Assembly (NCBI RefSeq): GCF_964063325.1
Contig: NZ_OZ061315.1
Span: forward strand, 558,001 to 622,000
DNA from: Hafnia alvei
GTDB taxonomy: Bacteria > Pseudomonadota > Gammaproteobacteria > Enterobacterales > Enterobacteriaceae
Length of the DNA: 64,000 nt
Reading direction: 5' to 3'
Shown here: positions 44,069 through 51,840 of the stretch, one piece after another
How the letters are laid out: the number at the start of each line of letters is the position of its first letter
Numbering within the stretch: the first letter of the stretch is position 1
Position numbers and translations under genes: made by a program
Notes under the pieces: generated by a model
Told to the model about the DNA's origin: nothing
The model's database searches: none
Seen by the model: only the letters and a program-made list of their open reading frames with translations

Positions 44069-44947
44069 TTACTGAACTAATTCGAGCCCGGCAACGCGCT
44101 GCCAATAGCCGTTGCAGTCGGCGCGATTTTCCAAGGTTAATGGCTGAGCACCTTGTTCATTAGCGCGGAACTGACTCAGCACGCTGAGCGTATCCATACT
44201 TTCTGGCGATAGACGAACGATGTCGACTAATCCCTGCATTTCCAGTTGGTTATTGCCAAGGTTATAGCAATATCCACTCTGCGTCTGAATACCATTCAGC
44301 ACAAATACCTGCTGATTTTCCTGCGATAACACGCGGCGACCTTGAGGGTATTTGATACAGCAAGTTTCGCACTGATCTTTAGGCAAATCTTCCGAACGTG
44401 CGGTAAAGCAGCGGGCAGAATAGGCCAGAGGGAGATGACCATAGCTCAGCACTTCCACTTCAAACTTATTGCGGATGCCCAGATCTTCGCACTGAGTCAT
44501 CACGTTTTTAAGCCAGTCATGAGAAAGCTCAACCGGCATACACCAACGCATCATGCCTTGTTTGTGCAACAAGCGCAGCGTGACGGCGTTGTAGCAGTTC
44601 AACGCATGCCCTGCCACAAACGGTAATTTGCGCTCGGCGGCCATGTTTACCGTGCCCAAATCGTTGGCCTCAATCAGGAAATCACCGTTTTCAACATAGC
44701 GCTTCAGTTCATTAAGCTCGGAGGGCGCCTGCAGCAGCGCAAGCGTAGAGATAACAACCTGTTTGCCCGACTGTGCCACCTGTTTGGCAACGTCCAGCCA
44801 ATCTGCCACTTTCATTTCACGGCGCTTAGAACAAACGGTTTCACCGAGGTAGATAATATCGGCTTCGCTTTGCGTCGCGGCTTGGTAAAAACGTTCAATT
44901 TCGGCTTTTGGCCAGTAATAGAGCACGGCTCCTAGAGAATATTTCAT
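44069..44947 (-). CDS. ubiV: UbiV, U32-family protein for O2-independent ubiquinone hydroxylation
   Basis: 292 residues. UbiV and UbiU form a [4Fe-4S] heterodimer that hydroxylates ubiquinone precursors from prephenate instead of O2. C39 in 'GETVCSKRR' and the later cluster 'ARCFTARSEDLPKDQC' plus 'ETCCIKYPQG' give the expected cysteines. It follows ubiU by 12 bases on the same strand. Confidence 0.93.
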   Translation of the reverse strand: MKYSLGAVLYYWPKAEIERFYQAATQSEADIIYLGETVCSKRREMKVADWLDVAKQVAQSGKQVVISTLALLQAPSELNELKRYVENGDFLIEANDLGTVNMAAERKLPFVAGHALNCYNAVTLRLLHKQGMMRWCMPVELSHDWLKNVMTQCEDLGIRNKFEVEVLSYGHLPLAYSARCFTARSEDLPKDQCETCCIKYPQGRRVLSQENQQVFVLNGIQTQSGYCYNLGNNQLEMQGLVDIVRLSPESMDTLSVLSQFRANEQGAQPLTLENRADCNGYWQRVAGLELVQ

Positions 44948-44959
44948 GCTTTCAGCTCC

Positions 44960-45955
44960 TTACTGCCATTTCCGGTGATAGGCACCCAACGTGGTTTGAG
45001 TTCCTTCTGCCATTGCGCCAAGGCTATCCATCCAGCTTTGTTCTGCTTTATAGCCTTCCGGATCTTTTTGGCAGCGATCGATAGCCTGACGCCATACTTT
45101 CGCCACTTGGCTCACGTAGGCAGGGCTACGTTGGCGGCCTTCAATTTTCACCGAGGCGATATTTGCCCCGAGCAAATCAGGCAGAAGCTCAAGGGTATTT
45201 AGGCTGGTAGGTTCTTCAAGTGCATGATATTTCTCGCCGTCCACCATATAGCGACCCTTACACAGCGTTGGATAACCGGCGTTCTCGCCATCTTCATAGC
45301 GATCGATAAGCACGTCATTCAGGCGTGATTCCATGCCTTGAGGAGTTTGCTGCCAGCGAACATAGCGAGCCGGAGAGCAGGCCCCAACGGTGTTTGGTGA
45401 CTCACCTGTGAGGTAAGAGGACAGATAACAGCGCCCTTCAGCCATAATGCACAGGCTGCCAAACGCAAAGACTTCCAGTGGAACTTCGCTGCTGCGGGCC
45501 AGCTGTTTCACCTGATGAATCGACAGCACGCGCGGTAGCACCACACGAGCTACGTCAAAGTGCTGTTTATAGAAACGGATAGCTTCGTCATTGGTTGCCG
45601 ATGCCTGAACGGACACGTGACGTTCCACGTGGGGATAGCGCTCGGCGGCATATTCGAGCATGGCAAGATCGGCTAAAATGAGCGCGTCGGCTCCCAGCTG
45701 CGCCGCCATATCGACAGCACGCTCCCAGCGGGCATAGCCGTCAGGATGGGCAAAAGTATTAATCGCGATGTGCAATTTGCGGTTGTGGCGGTGCACATAG
45801 CTAACAGCTTCCTGAAGTTTTTTCTCGGTGAAGTTCAAGCCAGCGAAATGCCGTGCATTGGTATCATCTTTTAAACCGATATAAACGGCGTCTGCGCCGT
45901 TATCGATCGCTGCCTTCAGGGCAGGTAAGTTTCCGGCGGGGCAAAGCAACTCCAT
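44960..45955 (-). CDS. ubiU: UbiU, U32-family protein for O2-independent ubiquinone hydroxylation
   Basis: 331 residues, same length as E. coli UbiU (YhbU). Begins MELLCPAGNLPALKAAID. The peptidase-U32 signature with cluster ligands reads 'SLCIMAEGRCYLSSYLTGES' and then 'GACSPARYVRW', with another Cys in 'TLCKGRYM'. First gene of ubiUV. Divergent from ubiT, an arrangement that suggests shared anaerobic control. Confidence 0.94.
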   Translation of the reverse strand: MELLCPAGNLPALKAAIDNGADAVYIGLKDDTNARHFAGLNFTEKKLQEAVSYVHRHNRKLHIAINTFAHPDGYARWERAVDMAAQLGADALILADLAMLEYAAERYPHVERHVSVQASATNDEAIRFYKQHFDVARVVLPRVLSIHQVKQLARSSEVPLEVFAFGSLCIMAEGRCYLSSYLTGESPNTVGACSPARYVRWQQTPQGMESRLNDVLIDRYEDGENAGYPTLCKGRYMVDGEKYHALEEPTSLNTLELLPDLLGANIASVKIEGRQRSPAYVSQVAKVWRQAIDRCQKDPEGYKAEQSWMDSLGAMAEGTQTTLGAYHRKWQ

Positions 45956-46257
45956 ATATCATTCCTGAACAAGCCACGTTAGCGATGAGTGGCAATTAAT
46001 GACAACAGGTGATCGATTGAACCCTGAGTGATAATTTTAATGGCGATCATTCTAGATAACCCATTCATCAGCCGTTTTGATTTGAGGCAGTTTCTCGCGT
46101 GTTGACAGCAGCAACATGGCGGTTATTCTTTACCCAAATTATTTTCGCTCTCTATGTGTGCCAAACTAATAAGGGTTCGTTTTGTTGATATAGCGCGCTG
46201 TCTTACGCTGTTAATGTGGCAAAATACCCGCACCCCGTGTCAAAAGGAGTCACTCCA
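45956..46257. promoter_or_regulatory. Divergent ubiU-ubiT control region
   Basis: 302 bp without a gene. FNR control would be expected from E. coli, but I find only TTGAT half-sites (for example near 46077 and 46185), no full TTGAT-N4-ATCAA. TTGATA at 46185-46190 could be the -35 of ubiT. Confidence 0.4.
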
Positions 46258-46779
46258 GTGTTGGAAAAATTACGAGCACGTTTAGTGCGTCAAGGCCCGG
46301 CGTTTTTAAGCGTCCCGTTAAAATTCACGCCGTTTGCTTTGCAACGACAAGTGCTGGAACAACTGCTGGGCTGGCAATTTCGTCAGGCGCTTGAGGATGA
46401 TGAGCTTGAGTTTCTGGAAGATCGTTGGCTGAAGGTTGAGGTACGCGATCTTGGCTTAAAGTGGTTTGTCACCGTTAACCAAGGCAAATTGCAGGTCAGC
46501 CAGCATCAAGAGGCCGACGTAAGCTTCAGCGCAGATGCCAACGATTTGATTCTGATTGCAGCCCGCAAAGAAGATCCTGATACGCTGTTTTTCCAACGCC
46601 GCTTACGTATTGAAGGTGATACTGAGCTTGGCTTATATGTCAAAAATTTGATGGATGCGATAGATTTAGATGCTATGCCTAAGCTGCTGCGTTTTGGTCT
46701 GTTACAGTTGGCTGAATTCGTTGATGCAGGCATGAAAGAAGCATCACCGCCCGCTACCCAAGAGGTTTCACCATGCTAA
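46258..46779 (+). CDS. ubiT: UbiT, SCP2-domain accessory factor for anaerobic ubiquinone synthesis
   Basis: 173 residues from the GTG at 46258 with AAAGGAGT upstream; this gives the E. coli-like start (MLEKLRARLV). It is a single SCP2 sterol-carrier-like lipid-binding domain, with 'DVSFSADANDLILIAARKED' and 'FFQRRLRIEGDTELGL'. It likely presents hydrophobic quinone intermediates to UbiUV. The stop overlaps the yhbS start by seven bases. Confidence 0.93.
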   Translation: MLEKLRARLVRQGPAFLSVPLKFTPFALQRQVLEQLLGWQFRQALEDDELEFLEDRWLKVEVRDLGLKWFVTVNQGKLQVSQHQEADVSFSADANDLILIAARKEDPDTLFFQRRLRIEGDTELGLYVKNLMDAIDLDAMPKLLRFGLLQLAEFVDAGMKEASPPATQEVSPC

Positions 46780-47276
46780 TTCGCGTTGAAATTCCTGTTG
46801 ATGCTGCTGGTATCGATCAGCTGCTACGCAACGCGTTCCCAACCAGTGAAGAAGCGGAGCTTGTACAGCGTCTGCGTGAGGATGGCCTGTTAACGCTAGG
46901 CGTTGTTGCCACCGATGAAGAGGGCGGCGTGGTTGGATACGCGGCTTTCAGCCCGGTTTATGTTGATGGTGAAGACCGCCAATGCGTAGGTCTGGCGCCG
47001 GTGGTGGTGGATGAAGCCCACCGCCGTCAGGGGCTGGCAGAAAAAATCATTTATGAAGGTTTAGACTCCCTGAATGAATTTGGTTATTCCGCCGTTGTTG
47101 TGCTCGGTGAACCGGCCTATTTCAGTCGTTTTGGTTTTCAGAATGCCGCAGAACATGGCCTGCGTAGCCGACTTCCGGGCACAGAAGCGTCGTTTCAGGT
47201 TTACCCATTAGCCGATGGTGAAATGGAAAACTGCAAAGGGGTAGTTGAGTATTCTGCCCCGTTTGGACGCGGCTGA
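46773..47276 (+). CDS. yhbS: YhbS, GNAT acetyltransferase
   Basis: 167 residues. The acetyl-CoA loop is 'DEAHRRQGLAEKII' (motif A, R/Q-x-x-G-x-G/A), followed by 'VVVLGEPAYFSRFGFQ'. Position after ubiT matches E. coli yhbS. Translation is probably coupled to ubiT. Substrate not established. Confidence 0.92.
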   Translation: MLIRVEIPVDAAGIDQLLRNAFPTSEEAELVQRLREDGLLTLGVVATDEEGGVVGYAAFSPVYVDGEDRQCVGLAPVVVDEAHRRQGLAEKIIYEGLDSLNEFGYSAVVVLGEPAYFSRFGFQNAAEHGLRSRLPGTEASFQVYPLADGEMENCKGVVEYSAPFGRG

Positions 47277-47289
47277 GTTTGAAACCTAT

Positions 47290-47317
47290 GGATACTCCCC
47301 ATTTTCAGGGAGTATCC
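47290..47317. terminator. Long perfect hairpin between convergent yhbS and the NCS1 permease
   Basis: GGATACTCCC-N8-GGGAGTATCC, a perfect 10-bp stem. T tracts are poor on both sides, so it may stop transcription weakly or protect 3' ends. Confidence 0.6.
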
Positions 47318-47335
47318 AGAGTTTATGAGGCAAAA

Positions 47336-48640
47336 CTAGGCGGTTTCTGTCTCAACAGGCTTTTGATTGCGATTGACGGCGATTTTAAACAGCCAATATA
47401 TCAAGCTGGCGGCAAGCAACGAATTGATCGTTGGAATGCCCCATTCGGTGACCAGCCCGACAATACTCCCGACAATGCTGGCGATAATGGCAGCCCAACC
47501 AATAACCGGTGTTTGGGTGTCATCTGGCAGTTTTCCTTCTGCGCGAGTCTTATCCAAAATGTTACGATGCGAGCGCAGGATAAAATAATCCACCAGCATA
47601 ATGCCGATAATCGGTGGGAAAACTACGCCCAGCACGGTCAGAAAATCCACAAACCGATCCAAAATACCCAGCACCGAAAGCGTGGTCCCCAATACGCCAA
47701 TCACCAGCGTGGTAGAGATGTATTTCAGCCTCTTGCCGGTGAGCCCTTCGACCGCATTCACGATACCGAGTGAAGACGAATAGAGGTTGAGATCGTTAAC
47801 TCTTAGCGTTGAGAACACGACGACCAGCAAACCTGCACCACCCGCCGCTTGAGCCATGATCGTCACGACGTCCGCGGTGCCTAAGGTCTTGGCTATCAGA
47901 ATCGCCAAGCCATTGATAATAAACTCCCCGGCCACGATGGTGGCGATAGTGACGCCCAACACATGTTTTTTGTTTTTAGAGTAACGCGTTAAATCGGGCG
48001 TCATCAGACTGGCAACAATCGCGCCACCAACGACGATCGTAATACCGGCGCTGATAGATAGCGGTTCGCCATGCGGAGCCAATTGCATAATTTCAGGCAA
48101 ATTATGGCCAGATAAAACATTAATGGAAATATAGGCGACCAGCAGAATAAACATCGGTACGGCGATTCTGGCTGCAATGCGCAATGCCTTGAAACCAAAT
48201 GCGACCAAGATGGTGAGGAAACTGCCGGATAAGGCCGCAGCCCAGCCAAAGCCCAGCTTGTGGCCGAGTGCAAAGTCCAAGGATTTAGCAAAAATGGCGT
48301 TTTGGATCCCAAACCAGCCGAGCAAACTGACGGCGACCACCACGCCGATCAGCACCGAACCCAAACGGCCAAAACCACACCAGCGCGCCAGCAGGCTGCC
48401 GGATATTCCTTCGCGCATACCCGCCAAGCCGAGACCGTAGGTGACAACGCCAAATATGACGCTGCCGATCAGGATTGCCGTAAATGCATCAGTTAGCGAC
48501 ATGGAATTACCCAATACCGCGCCAAGCATGAACTGATCTAGCGCGGTCAACATACCCATATGAACCATAGCAACGCTTAAAAATGAAACCCTTTTATCCT
48601 GAGGCACTCTGCTCAATGGATAATCTTCAATTTTGATCAC
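47336..48640 (-). CDS. NCS1-family permease (cytosine/purine type)
   Basis: 434 residues from GTG, with AAGGG about 14 bases upstream. About twelve membrane helices of the cytosine-purine permease family. Family pointers are 'DQFMLGAVLGNSMSLTDAF', 'GWFGIQNAIFAKSLD', 'ASLMTPDLTRYSKNKKHV' and 'PPIIGIMLVDYFILRSHR'. CodB is the closest well-known relative, but no codA is nearby, so the substrate is open. It is the last gene of a three-gene minus-strand unit. Confidence 0.82.
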   Translation of the reverse strand: MIKIEDYPLSRVPQDKRVSFLSVAMVHMGMLTALDQFMLGAVLGNSMSLTDAFTAILIGSVIFGVVTYGLGLAGMREGISGSLLARWCGFGRLGSVLIGVVVAVSLLGWFGIQNAIFAKSLDFALGHKLGFGWAAALSGSFLTILVAFGFKALRIAARIAVPMFILLVAYISINVLSGHNLPEIMQLAPHGEPLSISAGITIVVGGAIVASLMTPDLTRYSKNKKHVLGVTIATIVAGEFIINGLAILIAKTLGTADVVTIMAQAAGGAGLLVVVFSTLRVNDLNLYSSSLGIVNAVEGLTGKRLKYISTTLVIGVLGTTLSVLGILDRFVDFLTVLGVVFPPIIGIMLVDYFILRSHRNILDKTRAEGKLPDDTQTPVIGWAAIIASIVGSIVGLVTEWGIPTINSLLAASLIYWLFKIAVNRNQKPVETETA

Positions 48641-48661
48641 GATAAGGTATACCCTTGTTAT

Positions 48662-49351
48662 TTAGATAAACTGAATCCCTTTTGCCACTAGCCGGTCGGG
48701 AATATAATTATCCAAATGCGCAACTTTGCAAAACTCCTCAAATTGTTGCTGCGTATGGACATCAGATTTTTGGTAAATGGTATATATTCTGTTTTCTATT
48801 GTTTTGGTACTAATGTTATATATTTTTGCGATTTCTTTAACCGAGCGCCGTTGCAACATTAAAAATATGACGTCTAATTCAGAACGAGTGAACGTCGTAT
48901 TAATAATTTCAGTGGTGAGAACACTGGGCTTCTGCTGATTTATATATTTGAAAGGAGACAAGCTATTAAGCGGTTTGGCATTCCACATCACGCCAATTAG
49001 TTCTTTTTTTTCATTGAAAATAGGCAGCTTTTCACTGATATAAGGCATGAGGAATTATTTCCCGTACCAGTAATGTGTTTCTATTACTGTGACGCGATCC
49101 TGAGATTCTTCAGTTCTTTTATCGTGCTCTATAAATTCAGGAGAGAGCTCGGCCCAATGGGCGGGGAATTCATCGTCCCTTTTACCTTCGATATCGAAAT
49201 CAAGGGGGGTATTGGTATAGAGATAAGCTGCCTGATTCATATAGACATGGCGGGAGTGCAGATCTTTGATGCCCCACGGTTCACTCAAGTGTTCCATCAT
49301 GGCAATCAGGCCCTTGAAATAAATTTCATTATTTTTATCGGGCAAATCCAT
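48662..49351 (-). pseudogene. PAS-LuxR transcriptional regulator interrupted by an in-frame TAA
   Basis: Read from the ATG at 49351 (MDLPDKNNEIYFKGLIAMME, with AAGAGGTGG upstream), the first 98 residues form a PAS-like domain ending ETHYWYGK. A TAA at 49055-49057 follows. The same frame then continues without a shift through F, L and an ATG (49048) into the remainder, which ends with a LuxR-type helix-turn-helix (FTRSELDVIFLML ... STKTIENRIYTIYQ). Intact relatives have both parts in one ~230-residue chain. So this is a nonsense mutation, a sequencing error, or a stop that is read through or restarted. No strong ribosome site precedes the inner ATG. Confidence 0.75.
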
Positions 49352-49376
49352 GACCACCTCTTCGCTCAAGAATGTA

Positions 49377-49787
49377 TCAGATTTCTTTCGCCAGATAGTG
49401 CCGAGTAAATCTATGGGCATATCCGCCTAAATCACCATATACACGATAGCCTAATTTCTCATAGAAACCTCTGGCCTGAAAATCGAAGGTATCGACATAA
49501 GCCATATGGCAGCCGCGCTTCAGCGCTTCTTTTTCAGCATTTTCCATCAGTTGGCGGCCATATCCACTTTTACGGTATTCGTCGCTGACCCACAGATATT
49601 GAACCTCGAGACCTCCCCACCAAGTTCTTGCAACCAAACCCGCAACGATTTTTCCCTTGTCGTCAGTAACGGTCAAAAATAACGGATGAATATCGACGGC
49701 TTCGGTTTTGCTATTGTGGGCCCAGAGACTGTCAATGACAAACTCTTCATCCTGTGGGTTTGGCTCATCCGTAATATTGATGTTCAT
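49377..49787 (-). CDS. GNAT-family N-acetyltransferase
   Basis: 136 residues. The acetyl-CoA loop is 'WVSDEYRKSGYGRQLM' (motif A), and 'ARGFYEKLGYRVYGDL' is motif B. Similar proteins are annotated as acetyltransferases of unknown substrate. It leads a tight unit: 25 bases to the regulator and 21 from there to the permease. A 24-bp palindrome lies about 70 bp upstream. Confidence 0.85.
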   Translation of the reverse strand: MNINITDEPNPQDEEFVIDSLWAHNSKTEAVDIHPLFLTVTDDKGKIVAGLVARTWWGGLEVQYLWVSDEYRKSGYGRQLMENAEKEALKRGCHMAYVDTFDFQARGFYEKLGYRVYGDLGGYAHRFTRHYLAKEI

Positions 49788-49855
49788 TGTGAAAGATACC
49801 TTTGCATGTAAATAATTAGGGGTGTAATTAAAGAAATTGGGCTAAACCACTTTTA

Positions 49856-49879
49856 GTATCACTTTTATTAAAGTGTTAC
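49856..49879. promoter_or_regulatory. 24-bp palindrome upstream of the GNAT-regulator-permease unit
   Basis: Core CACTTTTATTAAAGTG (49860-49875), flanked by GTA and TAC arms with one mismatch. CACTTTTA also occurs as a direct repeat 12 bp away (49848). The spacing suits an operator for a dimeric regulator. Confidence 0.45.
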
Positions 49880-50129
49880 AAGGGTGGTTTTCACCCGTTC
49901 CCGGACTGATGCTTAATGTTTATATTGAACGTGACAGAGCTAAACAAATAACAACGTGCCTCGTAAACATTCGCTGTTTGTTGCGCTCTGTCTGAAGATG
50001 CTGATTTCGCCTCACCAGGGCACTATATAGAAAAACCAGCCGTTCTTTACGGCTCCACCGATAGAGCAACAATAAATTGCCAAAGGGGAGCCGCATATTT
50101 TTTCAACATTAATAAACTTCGTTGTTCAA
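49880..50129. other. Structured non-coding stretch before yhbQ
   Basis: No gene seen. It holds a long inverted repeat (GACAGAGC at 49933 with GCTCTGTC at 49985, plus inner AACAAA/TTTGTT pairing) and GGCTCC/GGAGCC (50051/50087) before a T-run on the plus strand, which could end a short RNA. Confidence 0.4.
50031..50054 (-). terminator. yhbQ terminator
   Basis: Stem AGCCGT / ACGGCT with a five-base loop. On the minus strand it is followed by GGTTTTTC. Confidence 0.7.
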
Positions 50130-50429
50130 TTACACTTTTTCAAACCATTCCTCTAGCATTTCTGGGTTTTCCGTCACCAATTTCTCTTTCTGTGCTTTAT
50201 TTAGCTGCTTGATACGATACTCCAACCGCAAAGCTTGCCCTCTCTCGCCCACGATGCACGAAAATGCCAGCTGTAATGGCCCCTTACCGCGCAATGCCTT
50301 CGCACCTGTTCCGCGCTGATGCTGCTGGTAGCGGCGTTCTACATCGGTAGTTACACCGGTGTAAAGTGCGCCTGATGCGGTGCGTATGAGGTAAAGATGC
50401 CAGTGAGTTTCATGAGGTTCGGTGGTCAT
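50130..50429 (-). CDS. yhbQ: YhbQ, GIY-YIG nuclease-superfamily protein
   Basis: 99 residues of a single GIY-YIG domain. The LYLIR...LYTGVT pattern stands for the GIY-YIG elements. The catalytic Arg is in 'DVERRYQQHQRGTGAKALRG', and the Glu in 'RLEYRIKQLNKAQKE'. E. coli YhbQ is the closest match by length and order. A role in DNA repair is suggested for the group, not shown here. Confidence 0.92.
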   Translation of the reverse strand: MTTEPHETHWHLYLIRTASGALYTGVTTDVERRYQQHQRGTGAKALRGKGPLQLAFSCIVGERGQALRLEYRIKQLNKAQKEKLVTENPEMLEEWFEKV

Positions 50430-50497
50430 TAGGATTTAATCAGTTAGCCGTTTCATGACATTATACCCTCATCTACCATGGCCTGTGAGACCAACCC

Positions 50498-50938
50498 ATG
50501 ACGACTGATAAAGAGCATATTTGCCGCTTTCTGCGCGCCCAGCATGTGTTAACACTCGGAACCTGTTGGGAAGGGGAAATGTGGTGCGCCAACTGTTTCT
50601 ATGTCTTTGATGAAGATCGTATGGCGCTCAATTTCATGACGGAAACGCGTACCCGCCACGGTGGGATGCTGCTCAAAAATCCTCAGGTAGCAGGAACAAT
50701 AGCGCATCAAACCAAAACCATTGCGCTGATCCGTGGGCTGCAATTTTCTGGCGAGGCCATGATATTAGAAGGTGAAAACGAGCGTCTGGCGCGTAGCCGC
50801 TATTATCAACACTTCCCCACGGCTCGTTTAATGTCAGCGCCTATCTGGCAGCTTGCGCTCAACCAGATAAAAATGACGGACAATAAATTAGGCTTTGCGA
50901 AGAAAATTCGCTGGGAGCGAACTTCTGAGCAGGAATAA
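50498..50938 (+). CDS. yhbP: YhbP, PNPOx-like split-barrel protein (UPF0306)
   Basis: 146 residues (E. coli 147). A pyridoxamine-phosphate-oxidase-like flavin-binding barrel with 'GEMWCANCFYVFDEDRMALN', 'TRHGGMLLKNPQVAGTI' and 'IALIRGLQFSGEAM'. Divergent from yhbQ. No enzymatic role is known. Confidence 0.9.
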   Translation: MTTDKEHICRFLRAQHVLTLGTCWEGEMWCANCFYVFDEDRMALNFMTETRTRHGGMLLKNPQVAGTIAHQTKTIALIRGLQFSGEAMILEGENERLARSRYYQHFPTARLMSAPIWQLALNQIKMTDNKLGFAKKIRWERTSEQE

Positions 50939-51054
50939 CGGCAACATGATCATGACGACAATAGAGAAGTTAGATATATATCACTGAAACTAATTGCTTG
51001 AAGTCCTTACCTGTCGCTTTTCTCGCGTTATACTCAAAACAGGGAGGAAAACGG

Positions 51055-51687
51055 ATGAAAATTTTATTGTTAGGCGCGACGGGCTTAGTTGGAAGTGAAT
51101 TACTCAAACTTCTAGAACAGGATCCGGGCATCAGCAAAATCTATGCCCCAACGCGTAAGCCCTTACCGCCGTCAGAAAAACTGGTGAATCCGGTCGCAGA
51201 CGATCTGTGCGCGACGATGGCAACATGGACGACCCCTATTGATATCGCATTTTGTTGCTTGGGTACCACGCGCAAAGATGCCGGCAGCGATGCCGCATTT
51301 CGCTATGTAGACTACACGCTGGTGGTTGAGTGTGGGTCGGTGGCGCTAAAAAATGGCTGCCAGCACTATTCAGTGGTGAGTGCGCTTGGCGCGAATCCAC
51401 AGTCTTCATTCCTCTACAGCCGGACCAAAGGGGAAATGGAGAAAGCGTTAGAGCTGCAAGCATGGCCGCATCTCACAATAGTGCGGCCATCAATGCTACA
51501 AGGCGACCGGCCAAAACCACGATTGCTAGAGCAAATTTCAGAACCTATCTTTAAGCTGCTGCCTGAGAAATGGAAAGCCGTCGAAGCTTCAGCTGTGGCG
51601 ATGGCGATGCTGAAATCTGCACGTCATCCAGCACCGTATCGTTTGCAGATCATCGAATCAGAACAGATTCAAAAATATTCTCAATAG
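51055..51687 (+). CDS. yraR: YraR, NAD(P)-binding atypical SDR protein
   Basis: 210 residues from the ATG at 51055, chosen for the GGGAGGAAAACG ribosome site and the nucleotide-binding start MKILLLGATGLVGSELL. Further family pattern: 'IDIAFCCLGTTRKDAGS', 'YSVVSALGANPQSSFLYSRT' and 'IVRPSMLQGDR'. E. coli yraR sits near yhbP. Function is unknown. A palindromic repeat begins 23 bases after its stop. Confidence 0.9.
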   Translation: MKILLLGATGLVGSELLKLLEQDPGISKIYAPTRKPLPPSEKLVNPVADDLCATMATWTTPIDIAFCCLGTTRKDAGSDAAFRYVDYTLVVECGSVALKNGCQHYSVVSALGANPQSSFLYSRTKGEMEKALELQAWPHLTIVRPSMLQGDRPKPRLLEQISEPIFKLLPEKWKAVEASAVAMAMLKSARHPAPYRLQIIESEQIQKYSQ

Positions 51688-51710
51688 AGCTTAAGCCCGA
51701 TTTTAGGGGG

Positions 51711-51840
51711 AGCATGCCGATGGGGTCGTAGCGGCGTAAGCCGCCGACAACTTTGCCAGGAGCAAAGTTGAACAACGCTTCAGCGTTGCCCTTTAGGGAG
51801 GAACACATGGATGTGTTCCGTAACCGCCCCGCGGTATGCT
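51711..51840. repeat. 130-bp multi-hairpin palindromic element (MITE/REP-like candidate)
   Basis: The ends AGCATGCCG (51711-51719) and CGGTATGCT (51832-51840) are inverted copies with one G-T type mismatch, backed by GGGG (51722) and CCCC (51827). Inside lie five hairpins in series: GCGGC/GCCGC, AACTTTGC/GCAAAGTT, CAACGCT/AGCGTTG, CCCT/AGGG and GGAACACAT/ATGTGTTCC. The sequence does not match the ERIC or BIME consensus I know. It sits between the convergent yraR and phnP, and its last two bases lie in the phnP stop codon. Confidence 0.7.

Noticed and set aside
45956..46257. FNR site controlling ubiUV and ubiT
   Set aside because: Expected from E. coli, but only half-sites TTGAT are visible; no full dyad could be supported.
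47279..47773. A 164-codon plus-strand frame after yhbS
   Set aside because: It runs antisense to the NCS1 permease, starts in the intergenic hairpin and has no domain.
51711..51840. Identity of the 130-bp element as ERIC
   Set aside because: Size is similar, but the ends and core do not match the ERIC consensus I know.
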